Shown here: in pieces, positions 41,918 through 50,979 of the stretch
Layout of the letters: each line of letters opens with the position of its first letter
Numbering within the stretch: position 1 is the stretch's first letter
NCBI GenBank assembly: GCA_965213525.1
Contig: OZ243889.1
Span: 2,790,001-2,854,000 of the forward strand
Length of the DNA: 64,000 bases
Source: G965213525 sp965213525
GTDB lineage: Bacteria > Actinomycetota > Acidimicrobiia > Acidimicrobiales > Poriferisodalaceae
Direction of reading: 5' to 3'
Made by a program: the position numbers and the translations under genes
The notes under the pieces: model-generated
The model's input: only the letters and a program-made list of their open reading frames with translations
What the model was told of the DNA's origin: nothing
Database searches by the model: none

Positions 41918-43126
41918 GTGAACGCCCTGTCCATGCCCCGACGACGGCCCGACGACGGGCTGGTGTCGGGCGTCGCCGCCGGTCTGGCCGGCGCATGGCG
42001 GCTGGACGTGACCCTGGTGCGGGCGGCGTTCGTGGTGCTCGCCGTCCTCGGCGGGGCCGGCATCCCGTTCTACCTCGGCGCCCACCTCCTGATGCCCGAC
42101 GATCAGGGCCGTCCGACCGAGACCTCGACCGCCCGGGCCGCGTTGCTGTTCGCCGCCGGGTTGGTGGGGGTGGCGGTCGTGAGGGCCGTCGGGCTGGTCC
42201 CGCTGTCGGGATTGAGCGTCCCGTTGGCCATCGCGGTGATCGGTACGGCGTTGTTGTGGCGCGAGGTGCGCAGCACCGATGGGTCCGAGGCGCCTCCGGC
42301 TCACGAGGTCGTGGCCCGCCTCGTCGGCGACGATCGTCACGTCCGCGACGGTCGCACCCGGCGGTTGCGGCTGCTGCGGGGGACGGTCGCCGTGGCGCTG
42401 GTGCTGGCGGGCATCGGCGGTTCGTTGGCTGTCAACGGCGACGCCGCTGATCTCGGTCCCGGCCTCGGCGCGGCGCTCGTCACCGTGATCGGGGTGGTGC
42501 TGCTGTCGGCGCCGTGGTGGTGGCGCCTGGCCACCGAGGCCACCGCCGAGCGTCGCGCCCGGGTGCGCAGCGAGGAGCGGGCCGAGATGGCCGCCCACCT
42601 CCACGATTCGGTGCTCCAGACCCTCACGTTGATCCAGCGCCACCCCGAGCGGGCCACCGACGTCGCCCGCCTCGCCCGACGCCAGGAACGTGAGCTGCGA
42701 GCCTGGCTGCACGATCCCGACCGCCCGCTCCGAGGGACCCTCGCCGATGGCCTGCGACGTGTCGCCCACGAGATCGAGGACGACCACGAGATCGTCGTCG
42801 AGCTGGTCGTGGTGGGCGACGCCCCCCTCGACGAGGCGGGCGGGGCTGTGGTGATGGCCGCCGGTGAGGCGCTGCGCAACGCCGCCCTGCACGCCGGGGT
42901 CGAGGCGGTGTCGGTGTTCGCCGAGATCGACGCCGGAGGCGCCGAGGTGTTCGTGCGCGACCGGGGTCGCGGCTTTGACCCCGGCGCCGTCGATGCGGGT
43001 CGGCGCGGGATCGCCGACTCGATCCGGGGGCGCATGCGGCGCCTGGGGGGTGACGCGACGGTGCGCTCTCAGATCGGGGCGGGCACCGAGGTCCACCTGC
43101 GCGTCCCCGTCGGGGGAACGACGTGA
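41918..43126 (+). CDS. PspC-fused sensor histidine kinase
   Basis: This 402-residue membrane kinase begins with a PspC domain (DDGLVSGVAAGLAGAWRLDV, then PFYLGAHLLMP), has four or five more helices, and carries a HisKA_3 box with the phosphate-accepting histidine (AHLHDSVLQTLTLIQRHPER) and a HATPase region (GEALRNAALHAGVEAV, DRGRGFDPGAVDAGRRGIAD). GTG at 41918 or ATG at 41933 may start; neither has a Shine-Dalgarno. Its stop overlaps the regulator (GTGA). Confidence 0.87.
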   Translation: MNALSMPRRRPDDGLVSGVAAGLAGAWRLDVTLVRAAFVVLAVLGGAGIPFYLGAHLLMPDDQGRPTETSTARAALLFAAGLVGVAVVRAVGLVPLSGLSVPLAIAVIGTALLWREVRSTDGSEAPPAHEVVARLVGDDRHVRDGRTRRLRLLRGTVAVALVLAGIGGSLAVNGDAADLGPGLGAALVTVIGVVLLSAPWWWRLATEATAERRARVRSEERAEMAAHLHDSVLQTLTLIQRHPERATDVARLARRQERELRAWLHDPDRPLRGTLADGLRRVAHEIEDDHEIVVELVVVGDAPLDEAGGAVVMAAGEALRNAALHAGVEAVSVFAEIDAGGAEVFVRDRGRGFDPGAVDAGRRGIADSIRGRMRRLGGDATVRSQIGAGTEVHLRVPVGGTT

Positions 43127-43755
43127 CGACGGTGGTGGTGGTCGACGACCACGACCTGTTCCGAGCCGGGGTGCGCAGCGAACTGGCCGGAGAGGTCGAA
43201 GTGGTCGGCAGCGCAGGCGACGTCGATCAAGCGGTGGCCGTCATCGTCGAGCGCGAACCCGATGTCGTGCTGTTGGACGTGCACATGCCCGCCGGGGGCG
43301 GTCTGGCGGTCATCGAGGGGCTGCGCCGGCACCACAGCGAGGCCAAGGTGCTGGCGATCAGCGTGTCGGACGCCGCCGAGGACGTGATCGCCCTCATCCG
43401 GGCCGGTGCCCGGGGATATGTGACCAAGACGATCAGCGGACCCCAGCTGGTCGAGGCGATCGGGCGGGTGGCCGGGGGTGATGCAGTGTTCTCACCTCGC
43501 CTGGCCGGGTTCGTCCTCGACGCCTTCGCCCAGTCGCCGACCACGACCGGTGACAGCGAGCTCGACCAGCTCACCACCCGCGAGCGCGAGGTGCTGCGCC
43601 TCATCGCCCGGGGCTACACGTACAAGGAGGCGGCGTCCGAGCTCATCGTGTCGGCCCGCACGATCGAGACCCACGTGTCGTCGGTGCTGCGCAAGCTCCA
43701 GCTCTCGAACCGCCGCGAGCTGACCCGCTGGGCCGAGCAGCGCCGCATCGTCTGA
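43123..43755 (+). CDS. LuxR/NarL-type response regulator
   Basis: This 210-residue regulator has a receiver domain (VVVDDHDLFRAGVRSEL, the phosphorylated aspartate in VLLDVHMPAGGG, the lysine in YVTKTISGPQL) and a C-terminal LuxR helix-turn-helix (LTTREREVLRLIARGYTYKE, TIETHVSSVLRKLQL). GTG at 43123 overlaps the kinase gene. It probably controls the PspC/LiaF-like gene next door. Confidence 0.93.
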   Translation: MTTVVVVDDHDLFRAGVRSELAGEVEVVGSAGDVDQAVAVIVEREPDVVLLDVHMPAGGGLAVIEGLRRHHSEAKVLAISVSDAAEDVIALIRAGARGYVTKTISGPQLVEAIGRVAGGDAVFSPRLAGFVLDAFAQSPTTTGDSELDQLTTREREVLRLIARGYTYKEAASELIVSARTIETHVSSVLRKLQLSNRRELTRWAEQRRIV

Positions 43756-43782
43756 GCCCGCCGCGCCACCGTGGGGCCGGGA

Positions 43783-43797
43783 CCGCCGTCTCGGCGG
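43783..43797. terminator. Hairpin between convergent genes
   Basis: CCGCCG, loop TCT, CGGCGG lies between the response regulator (ends 43755) and the mutase (ends 43822). No T-tract follows, so termination activity is assumed from position only. Confidence 0.35.
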
Positions 43798-43821
43798 CTG
43801 CGTGCCGCTCGGAGCCGGCGG

Positions 43822-45774
43822 TCAGACCGTGGTGCGGCGGTGGGACTCGGCCAGCTCGACGATGTCGGCCATGATCGCCGACAGGGCGTAGTCCTTGGGC
43901 GTGTAGACCCGCTCGACGCCGCCCGAGCGCAACAGCTCGGCGTCGTCGTCGGGCACGATCCCCCCCACGATCACCGGCGCGTCGACGCCGGCTGAGCGCA
44001 GGCCCTCGACCACCCGGGGCACCAGGGCGAGGTGGCTGCCGGACAGGATCGACAACCCCACAACGTCGGGGTCCTCGTCGACGGCGGCGGCGACGATCTG
44101 GTCGACGGTGAGGCGGATGCCCTCGTAGATGACTTCCATGCCCGCATCCCGGGCCGCCACGGCGATCTGCTCGGCACCGTTGGAGTGCCCGTCCAGCCCG
44201 GGCTTGGCCACCAGCAACCGCGGCGGCCCACCGGGCAGGCCCTTGGATCGTTCGGCCACCACTCGCAGGCCGTCGCTCGCCCCCGAGGCGCCGGCCACCC
44301 CGGTCGGGGCCCGGTACTCGCCGAACACGTCTCGCAGCAGCTGGGACCACTCGCCGGTCGTGCCCCCGGCGTGGGCGAAGGCCAGCGTGGCCGGCATCAC
44401 GTTGGTGCCGTCCTCGGCCGCCCGTCGCAGCTCGTCGGCCGCCCGCTGCCACACCGCCGCGTCACGCCGCTCGCGCCACGCCACCACGTCGGTGATCGTC
44501 TCGGCCTCGGACGCCGGATCGACCTTGAGGATCGCCTCGGCCCCACCGAGCGGGCTCTCGGCGGTCTCGGTGTAGGCGTTGACGCCCACCACGACCTGCT
44601 CGCCGCTCTCGATGCGGCGGACGCGCTCGGTGTTGGACGCCACGAGGCGGGCCTTCAGCTCGTCGATGGCGGCGAAGGCACCGCCCAGCTCGAGCACCTC
44701 GTCGAGCTCGGCGCGCGCCGCGTCGCGCAGCTCGGCGGTGCGGGCCTCGACGACGTGGGACCCGTCAAAGATGTCGTCGTGGTCCAAGAGGTCGGTCTCA
44801 AAGGCCAGCACCTGCTGCATGCGCAGCGACCACTGCTGGTCCCACGGGCGGGGCAGGCCCATCGCCTCGTTCCACGCCGGCAGCTGCACCGAGCGGGCCC
44901 GTGCCCGCTTGGACAGCGTGACCGCCAGCATCTCCAACACGATGCGCTGGACGTTGTTCTCGGGCTGGGCCTCGGTGAGGCCGAGCGAGTTGACCTGCAC
45001 GCCGTAGCGCATGCGGCGGGCCCTGGGGTCAGCCACCCCGTAGCGCTGCGCGGTGATCGAGTCCCACAGCTCGGTGAACGCCCGCATCTTGCAGATCTCG
45101 TCGACGAAGCGGATGCCGGCGTTGACGAAGAACGAGATCGACGCCACGACGCTGTCGAAGCGCTCGGGCGGAACCTGGCCGCTGTCGCGCACCGCATCGA
45201 GCACGTCGACCGCGGTGGCCAGGGCGTAGGCCACCTCCTGCACGGGCGTCGCCCCCGCCTCCTGCAGGTGGTACGAGCAGACGTTCATCGGGTTCCAGCG
45301 GGGCACGTGGGTGTTGCAGAACGCCACCATGTCGACGATGAGCCGGCGCGACTCCAGCGGCGGGAAGATGTAGGTGCCCCGAGACAGGTACTCCTTGACG
45401 ATGTCGTTCTGGGTGGTGCCCCGCAGGTCGGCGAGCGCCACCCCGGTGGTCTCGGCGTGGGCGGCGTAGAGGCCGAGCAGCCACCCGGCGGTGGCGTTGA
45501 TCGTCATCGAGGTGTTCATCTCGCCGAGCGGGATGCCGTCGAGGAGGGTGCCCATGTGGCCGAGGTGGGCGACGGGCACGCCGACCTTGCCGACCTCACC
45601 GGCGGCGAGGGGGTGGTCGGGGTCGTACCCGGTCTGGGTGGGCAGGTCGAAGGCGATCGACAACCCCGTCTGACCCTTGGCCAGGTTGGTCCGGTACAGC
45701 TCGTTGGACGCCCGGGCGCTCGAGTGGCCCGAGTAGGTGCGCATCATCCACGGCCGGTCCCGCTGGTCGCTCAT
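43822..45774 (-). CDS. ecm: (2R)-ethylmalonyl-CoA mutase, B12-dependent
   Basis: This 650-residue protein joins a mutase barrel (RTYSGHSSARASNELYRTNL, KGQTGLSIAFDLPTQTGYDP, MNTSMTINATAGW, RWNPMNVCSYHLQEAGATPV) to a C-terminal cobalamin domain with LLVAKPGLDGHSNGAEQIAV, the D-x-H-x-x-G motif, and GLSILSGSH. The barrel features QTGYD and the fused B12 domain fit ethylmalonyl-CoA mutase better than the longer methylmalonyl-CoA mutase. ATG at 45774. It would process the product of carboxylation in the ethylmalonyl-CoA pathway. A leinamycin-type or MeaA role cannot be excluded. Confidence 0.85.
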   Translation of the reverse strand: MSDQRDRPWMMRTYSGHSSARASNELYRTNLAKGQTGLSIAFDLPTQTGYDPDHPLAAGEVGKVGVPVAHLGHMGTLLDGIPLGEMNTSMTINATAGWLLGLYAAHAETTGVALADLRGTTQNDIVKEYLSRGTYIFPPLESRRLIVDMVAFCNTHVPRWNPMNVCSYHLQEAGATPVQEVAYALATAVDVLDAVRDSGQVPPERFDSVVASISFFVNAGIRFVDEICKMRAFTELWDSITAQRYGVADPRARRMRYGVQVNSLGLTEAQPENNVQRIVLEMLAVTLSKRARARSVQLPAWNEAMGLPRPWDQQWSLRMQQVLAFETDLLDHDDIFDGSHVVEARTAELRDAARAELDEVLELGGAFAAIDELKARLVASNTERVRRIESGEQVVVGVNAYTETAESPLGGAEAILKVDPASEAETITDVVAWRERRDAAVWQRAADELRRAAEDGTNVMPATLAFAHAGGTTGEWSQLLRDVFGEYRAPTGVAGASGASDGLRVVAERSKGLPGGPPRLLVAKPGLDGHSNGAEQIAVAARDAGMEVIYEGIRLTVDQIVAAAVDEDPDVVGLSILSGSHLALVPRVVEGLRSAGVDAPVIVGGIVPDDDAELLRSGGVERVYTPKDYALSAIMADIVELAESHRRTTV

Positions 45775-45898
45775 CGCCTCAGTCTCGCCACCCCGTCGGA
45801 CGCTGTCAGGTCCCGCCTGTCTCCGGGCCGTGGTCGGCGGGGGCGGGGACGGGTCCGGCGATGGGGGGGCGGCGACGGCGCCTGGTACACCTGCGCGC

Positions 45899-46918
45899 AT
45901 GACCAGAACCGTGCTCGTCACCGGCGGCGCCGGCTACATCGGCTCCCACGTCGTGGTGGCGCTGCTCGACCAGGGCGACGACGTCGTGGTGGTCGACAGC
46001 CTGGTCAACTCCTCGGCTCGCAGCCTCGAGGTCGTCGCCGAGCTGACCGGCCGGACCCCGGTGCTGGTCACCGCCGACATCCGCGACGGCGAGGCGCTGT
46101 CGGACGCCTTTGCCGCCCATGACATCGACGCTGTGGTGCACTGCGCCGGGCTGAAGGCCGTCGGCGAGTCGGTCGCTGAGCCGCTCGGGTACTGGGACGC
46201 CAACGTCACCGGCACGATCCGCCTGCTCGAGGCGATGGACGTCCACGACGTGCGTCGCATCGTGTTCTCGTCGTCGGCGACGGTGTACCACCCCGACGCC
46301 CCGCTTCCCTTCGGCGAGGACGCCCCCACCGGGCCCACCAACCCCTACGGCTCCACCAAGTTGGTCATCGAGCGCCTGCTCGCCGATGTCGCCGGCACCG
46401 ACGAGCGGTGGCGGGTGGTGTCGCTGCGGTACTTCAACCCCGTCGGCGCCCACCCCTCGGGCCGCCTCGGTGAGGACCCCCGGGGCATCCCCAACAACCT
46501 CATGCCCCGCCTGTTGAAGGTCGCCACCGGCGAGTGGCCCTCCATCACCGTGTTCGGCACCGACTACCCCACCCGCGACGGCACCGGCGTGCGCGACTAC
46601 CTGCACGTCAGCGATCTCGCCGACGGCCACCTCGCCGCCCTCGACGCGATGGACGATCTGCCCCCGGTCTTCACCTGCAACCTCGGACGCGGCGACGGGG
46701 TGAGCGTCACCGAGCTGATCGACGGCGTCGAGCGGGCGAGCGGCCGGGCCATCGAACGCACCGTCGAGCCGCGGCGTCCCGGTGACATCGCCGAGAGCTA
46801 CGCGGCGGTCGACCGGGCCGCCGACCGCCTGGGATGGCGCGCCCGCCTCGGTGCCGACGACATGTGCGCCGACGCCTGGCGCTGGGCGAGCAACCACCCC
46901 ACCGGCTTCGACACCTGA
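45899..46918 (+). CDS. galE: UDP-glucose 4-epimerase
   Basis: This 339-residue short-chain dehydrogenase-fold enzyme has the NAD motif VLVTGGAGYIGSHVVVALLD, VHCAGLKAVGESV, the catalytic YGSTK (NPYGSTKLVIERLL), RYFNPVGAHPSGRLGEDP and DYLHVSDLADGHLAAL, which fit GalE closely. ATG at 45899 begins the Rossmann fold; TACACC lies seven bases upstream. It interconverts UDP-glucose and UDP-galactose for surface glycans. Confidence 0.92.
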   Translation: MTRTVLVTGGAGYIGSHVVVALLDQGDDVVVVDSLVNSSARSLEVVAELTGRTPVLVTADIRDGEALSDAFAAHDIDAVVHCAGLKAVGESVAEPLGYWDANVTGTIRLLEAMDVHDVRRIVFSSSATVYHPDAPLPFGEDAPTGPTNPYGSTKLVIERLLADVAGTDERWRVVSLRYFNPVGAHPSGRLGEDPRGIPNNLMPRLLKVATGEWPSITVFGTDYPTRDGTGVRDYLHVSDLADGHLAALDAMDDLPPVFTCNLGRGDGVSVTELIDGVERASGRAIERTVEPRRPGDIAESYAAVDRAADRLGWRARLGADDMCADAWRWASNHPTGFDT

Positions 46919-47062
46919 CGGTGCGTGGCCGGCGCCGTTGCCGGCCCGGCCCGGCAGAGGTCCCAGCCTTCCTGCTCGGAGGGGTGCTGGATGTGGCGAT
47001 GTCTCTGCTGCCCGGGACGACGGCACCAGAGACGTCAACCGAACGTGCCGCAGACCCCGTCG

Positions 47063-47529
47063 CTACGCACCGATGCGGACGTTGCTGCTCCCGTCCTCCA
47101 CCATGCTGTCGGGCAGTACGCGCACGACACCAGAGACGATCTCGCCCTCGAGCTCGATGCGGATGTCGCCGGAGTTGACCGTTGCGGCGGGGTAGCAGGT
47201 GGACCCGTCAACGCTCTGGCCGCCGTCGTCGTATTCGAAGATCACGCACATCCAGGACTGAGATCTACTTCTACCGAGCCAGACCGTCCAGGGGCCATCC
47301 TCGTACACCTCCGAACAGACTCTTCGATGACGGCTGAGCGGTCAACCTCAGCTGAAACACCACTCCCTTCAACGTACTTCCCCGTAAGCTTGGGACTGAG
47401 CTGATCCTGCGCCGTCGGCGCTCGATCGAGCACGTCCAAGTCTGCGTCGTCCGTGCTTGTGCCGCCTCGTCCTACGAGCAGGGTGCTCACCGCTAGGAGA
47501 GCCACGCACCCGATTAGTAGGATCCTCAT
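47063..47529 (-). pseudogene. Frameshifted small secreted protein gene
   Basis: The frame from the ATG at 47529 encodes a hydrophobic signal (MRILLIGCVALLAVSTLLVG) and a soluble segment to EVDRSAVIEESV; then plausible protein continues in another frame (VYEDGPWTVWLGRSRSQSW, MCVIFEYDDGG) to 47063. The tail of the first frame (RCTRMAPGRSG) looks unnatural. So one gene of about 150 codons appears split by a one-base indel near 47305-47325. The signal has a GRGG where a lipobox GCGG would stand. The DNA here is poorer in GC than its surroundings. A sequencing error is possible. Confidence 0.5.
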
Positions 47530-47542
47530 GCTGTCCCCCGTT

Positions 47543-47986
47543 CTACCAATAGTTGTAGCACTTCATATTTCCTACGGCTGTTGCCGTGTGCCCGCAGCCT
47601 GTTCTGGTTGCTGACGTGGCGCTCCAGCTGACGCTCCCAGTCGGACCCAGTCCGCTGACGTTGACCAGATAGGCGCCGTTCGTCTTGATGGCGCAAGCGA
47701 TGTGAGCGGAGAAGGGCATCGAAGAGTCAAGACGGATCCGGTCGAAGCTTTTGTAGACCGGGGTGACGTAGAGGGTTCCACCACGGGCGTCACCGTCGAA
47801 GAACTTGGACGAGGCAGCGCTGGCGGACGGCGCGAACAGCACGCCGAACAGCAAGGCTCCAGCTAAGAAGGCCGATCCGACACCTGTGCGCCCCAGCCAT
47901 GTTCGCGCACCTCGGTGCGGACTGACAGATCTGCCCGATCGTCGTGCTCCGCTGTCCCACGGTGCACGCGGTTGCTTCTTGGCCAC
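47543..47986 (-). CDS. Hypothetical secreted protein, 147 residues
   Basis: After a basic N-terminus comes a signal helix (VGSAFLAGALLFGVLFAPSA) with a likely cleavage site ASA, then a soluble domain with SKFFDGDARGGTLYVTPVYK, AHIACAIKTNG and GCGHTATAVGNMKCYNYW. Four cysteines could form disulfides. GTG at 47986 has GGGGG upstream; GTG at 48001 is an alternative. I do not recognise a family. A/T-rich third positions suggest acquired DNA. It precedes the frameshifted gene by 13 bases. Confidence 0.6.
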   Translation of the reverse strand: MAKKQPRAPWDSGARRSGRSVSPHRGARTWLGRTGVGSAFLAGALLFGVLFAPSASAASSKFFDGDARGGTLYVTPVYKSFDRIRLDSSMPFSAHIACAIKTNGAYLVNVSGLGPTGSVSWSATSATRTGCGHTATAVGNMKCYNYW

Positions 47987-48015
47987 ACTGCCCCCCGGCA
48001 CTAGGATCGTTACTC

Positions 48016-48044
48016 GAAGTATGGGGGGGGAGGGCAGAAGTCAA
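48016..48044 (-). promoter_or_regulatory. Candidate promoter of the secreted protein gene
   Basis: TTGACT (48044-48039) and TACTTC (48021-48016) are 17 bp apart on the minus strand, about 30 bases before the GTG at 47986. 48045-48361 shows no gene that I can support. Confidence 0.35.
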
Positions 48045-48361
48045 GGTGTTCCCCAGCTTCTTGGATCCGTCCCTCCGGGCGGTAGACGAGTCGGGGCGTC
48101 GACGCGGGTGGCGGGCGCCCGGGCCGACAGGCTGCCCCTGGCGGCGCCGCCGTTCTCGGCTCTCGGCGACGGTCTACGCCGACCTCACGTCGGTCGAATC
48201 AGTCGCGCGGTTGAGACGTTCTCCCTCCGCGGAACCCGATTCCCAACAAGTGACTGGGGATCGGCCGCCACGGATTGGCAGCAGGTCTCGCGCACTCGCC
48301 GCGACCTCCAACGAATGCCGGGGCTTACCGGTCTGAGCTCACCGCGAGAACACGGCGCCGG

Positions 48362-48367
48362 TACGGT
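48362..48367 (+). promoter_or_regulatory. -10-like box of the phosphoesterase gene
   Basis: TACGGT, seven bases before GTG 48375. Confidence 0.45.
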
Positions 48368-48374
48368 GGGCGGC

Positions 48375-49415
48375 GTGGGTGTCGAGGTTACCACCGTCGC
48401 CGATGATCTGGTGGTCGTGCACGCCGACGGGGTCGAGCGGCGCTACGAGGGCCTGGCTCCGGCGACGACCCACCGCCTCGACGGGCTCGAGGTCACCACC
48501 CTGCCCAGCCCGGGTGGCGAGCGCATCGGCACCATCGCCACCGTCAACGACGTGCACCTCGGCGAGCGGGTGTGCGGCAAGTTCGGCCCCGACGGCGGGC
48601 CGGGGCCGCTGTTCCGCTCGGCCGAGGGCGCCACCCCATACCCCGAGCTGATGGCCGAGGCGGCCGCAGCAGAGATCGCCCGAGCCGAGCCCGACCTGGT
48701 GATCGCCAAGGGCGATCTGACCGGCGCCGGTCGCGCCGAGGACTTCGCCGCCTTCGACCGCATCTTCGACCGGTTCGGCGCGCGGCTGCGCTGGACGCTC
48801 GGCAACCACGACACCTCCGGCGAGCGCGAGGCCCCTGGCGACCAGCTCGACGTGATCGCCGGCGTGACCGTCGCGGTCACCGAGACCGCCCGTCCCGGAC
48901 GTGAGGGCGGCACGCTCGACGCCGGCCAGCTCGAGCTGCTCGACGCCACCTGCGCCGGGGCGGCCGGCCCGGTGATGGCGTTCGGGCACCACCCGGTCGA
49001 CGGCCCCTGGCTCGGACGTCCCGACGGCGAGCCGTCGTTCCTGCTCGATCCCGACGCCTCGGCCGCCCTCGGCGAGCTAGCCGATCGGCGCGAGGGCTTC
49101 GTCGGTTGGTTCGCCGGGCACACCCATCGCCACCTCGTCCGCCCGCTCGGCGAGCGGGGCCGGGCGGTGTCGGTCGAGGTGGGGACGACCAAGGACTTCC
49201 CCGGCGTGTGGGCCGAGTACCGCATCTTCGAGGGCGGCATCCTCCAGGTCGTGCACCGCATCTCCGATCCGGCCGCCCTGGCCTGGTCCGAACCGACCCG
49301 GGCGATGTTCGGCGGGTTGTACGAGAGCTTCGCCCTCGGACGCCTCGAGGACCGCTGCCTGGTGCTGCCGGCCTCGGTGCCGGCGACCCCGGGGTCGTCC
49401 TCGTCGGCCGCCTGA
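48375..49415 (+). CDS. Calcineurin-like metallophosphoesterase
   Basis: This 346-residue enzyme has all five metallophosphatase motifs: TVNDVHLGE, VIAKGDLTGAG, TLGNHDTSG, MAFGHHPVDG and WFAGHTHRHL, which bind a two-metal centre. An N-terminal ~50-residue beta-rich part (VEVTTVADDLVVVHADGVER) precedes the catalytic domain. No signal peptide is seen. GTG at 48375. The substrate (nucleotide, phosphodiester or protein) is unknown. The next gene starts 13 bases after it. Confidence 0.88.
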   Translation: MGVEVTTVADDLVVVHADGVERRYEGLAPATTHRLDGLEVTTLPSPGGERIGTIATVNDVHLGERVCGKFGPDGGPGPLFRSAEGATPYPELMAEAAAAEIARAEPDLVIAKGDLTGAGRAEDFAAFDRIFDRFGARLRWTLGNHDTSGEREAPGDQLDVIAGVTVAVTETARPGREGGTLDAGQLELLDATCAGAAGPVMAFGHHPVDGPWLGRPDGEPSFLLDPDASAALGELADRREGFVGWFAGHTHRHLVRPLGERGRAVSVEVGTTKDFPGVWAEYRIFEGGILQVVHRISDPAALAWSEPTRAMFGGLYESFALGRLEDRCLVLPASVPATPGSSSSAA

Positions 49416-49428
49416 AGCGGAACTGCAC

Positions 49429-50796
49429 GTGACCGACGCCCACCGAGCCCGTGACGCCCGTGGCGCTGGCGACCTCAGCGGGTCCGGCGGCGCTGGCGGG
49501 CCCGGTGGCCCCGATGGCCCCGACGGCCCTGGCGGCCCTGGCCGCCCGAGCAGGTCCGGCGGCCCTGGCGGGTCCGCTGGCCCCAGTGGCTCTGGCGGCC
49601 CCGGTGACGCTGCCACCAGGCCGTCGGCGGGTCCGCTGGCCGGGTTGCGGGTGCTCGACTGCTCCACGGTGGTCGCCGGGCCGCAGTGCTGTCGCTACCT
49701 CGCCGACCTCGGCGCCAAGGTCATCAAGGTCGAGCGGGCCGACGGTGACGCCACCCGGCGCCTCGGGTGGATCGACCCCGCCGATGGGGTCACCCTGTGG
49801 TTCAAGCTCGCCAACCGGGGCAAGCGGTCCATCGTGTTGGACCTGCGCGACGACGACGACCGGGCCCTGCTGGTCGACCTGGCCGCCGAGGCCCAGGTGT
49901 TCGTCGAGAACCTGCGGCCCGGCAAGCTGGAGGCCCTGGGCGTCGGGCCCGATGTGCTGCTCGCCCGCAACCCCGGCCTGGTCATCACCCGCATCACCGG
50001 GTTCGGCCAGGACGGTCCCTACGCCGGGCGACCGGGCTTCGCCACCCTGGCCGAGGCGATGAGCGGGTGGGCAGCGCTGTCAGGCGAACCCGACGGTCCA
50101 CCACTCCTGCCACCGGTCGCCCTCGGTGACGAGGTCACCGCCCTGGTGGCGGCCTTCGCCACGATGGCCGCCGTGCACGCCGGGGTCGGCCAGGTCGTCG
50201 ACATCGACCTGTTGACGTCGATGTCGGCGGTGATGGGTCCGCTCGTCTCGGCCCACGACCGCCTCGGCTACGCCCAACCCCGCCTCGGTGCCGGCATCCC
50301 CTACACCGTCCCCCGCGGCACCTACCGGTGCGCCGACGGTCGGTGGGTGGCGATCTCGACCTCCTCGGATGCGGTGGCCGGCCGGGTGATGGCCCTTGTT
50401 GGGGTCGGCGACGACGAACGGTTCGTCGACTTCGCCGGCAGGGTCGCCCATCGTGACGAGCTTGACGCCGTCGTGGCGGGCTGGATCGCCGCCCGGTCGT
50501 CGACCGAGGTGCTAGCCGCCTTCGACGCCGCCGAGGCCGCAGCCGCCCCGGTGTACGACATCGCTGAGCTCGTCGCCGACCCGCACGCGCAGGCCCGCCA
50601 GATGTTCGACGCGGTCGGTGGCGTGATGGCCCAGGGGATGATCGCCCGCTTCTCGGCGACGCCCGGACGCCTCGGGCAGCCCGCACCGATGCTGGATGCC
50701 GACGGCGACGACATCCGGGCCCGCGGCTGGAACCGTCGGCCCTCGACGGGGAGTAGACCCGGACCCGCCCTCGACGACGAGCGACCGCAGTCGTGA
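49429..50796 (+). CDS. Family III (CaiB/BaiF) CoA-transferase with a collagen-like N-terminus
   Basis: The catalytic part starts at about residue 70: LAGLRVLDCSTVVAGPQCCR, LGAKVIKVERADGD, FKLANRGKRSIVLDLRDDDD and AQVFVENLRPGKLEALGVGP, whose aspartate is the usual nucleophile region. It ends RFSATPGRLGQPAPMLDAD. Before it lies a 50-residue Gly/Pro/Asp/Ser segment (GGPGGPDGPDGPGGPGRP...), produced by short DNA repeats and absent from known members. GTG at 49429 follows the phosphoesterase by 13 bases. Confidence 0.87.
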   Translation: MTDAHRARDARGAGDLSGSGGAGGPGGPDGPDGPGGPGRPSRSGGPGGSAGPSGSGGPGDAATRPSAGPLAGLRVLDCSTVVAGPQCCRYLADLGAKVIKVERADGDATRRLGWIDPADGVTLWFKLANRGKRSIVLDLRDDDDRALLVDLAAEAQVFVENLRPGKLEALGVGPDVLLARNPGLVITRITGFGQDGPYAGRPGFATLAEAMSGWAALSGEPDGPPLLPPVALGDEVTALVAAFATMAAVHAGVGQVVDIDLLTSMSAVMGPLVSAHDRLGYAQPRLGAGIPYTVPRGTYRCADGRWVAISTSSDAVAGRVMALVGVGDDERFVDFAGRVAHRDELDAVVAGWIAARSSTEVLAAFDAAEAAAAPVYDIAELVADPHAQARQMFDAVGGVMAQGMIARFSATPGRLGQPAPMLDADGDDIRARGWNRRPSTGSRPGPALDDERPQS

Positions 50797-50892
50797 GCCC
50801 AGGACGGGTACCGCCCTGACGAGGGCACCGGCCCGGCCCGGCTCGGCGCCGGACCCCTCCCAGCAAGGGTCGGGGCCGGCGGACCGGTGGCG

Positions 50893-50966
50893 TCGGGTTG
50901 CCGGGATTTGAACCCGGGACCTCCTCGTCCCGAACGAGGCGCGCTACCAAGCTGCGCCACAACCCG
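50893..50966 (-). tRNA. tRNA-Pro (anticodon CGG)
   Basis: The minus strand folds into a full cloverleaf: acceptor CGGGTTG/CAACCCG, D-arm with AGCTTGGTA, anticodon stem CCTCG/CGAGG around TTCGGGA (anticodon CGG at 50932-50930), and T-arm CCGGG-TTCAAAT-CCCGG. The discriminator base is A. The CCA end is not encoded. A TAAGCT box (50982-50977) precedes it and overlaps the stop codon of the upstream gene. Confidence 0.95.
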
Positions 50967-50979
50967 TGGGTCGGCGAGC

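Noticed and set aside
45775..45898. Cobalamin riboswitch before the B12-dependent mutase
   Set aside because: No B12-box-like sequence was seen and the interval is too short.
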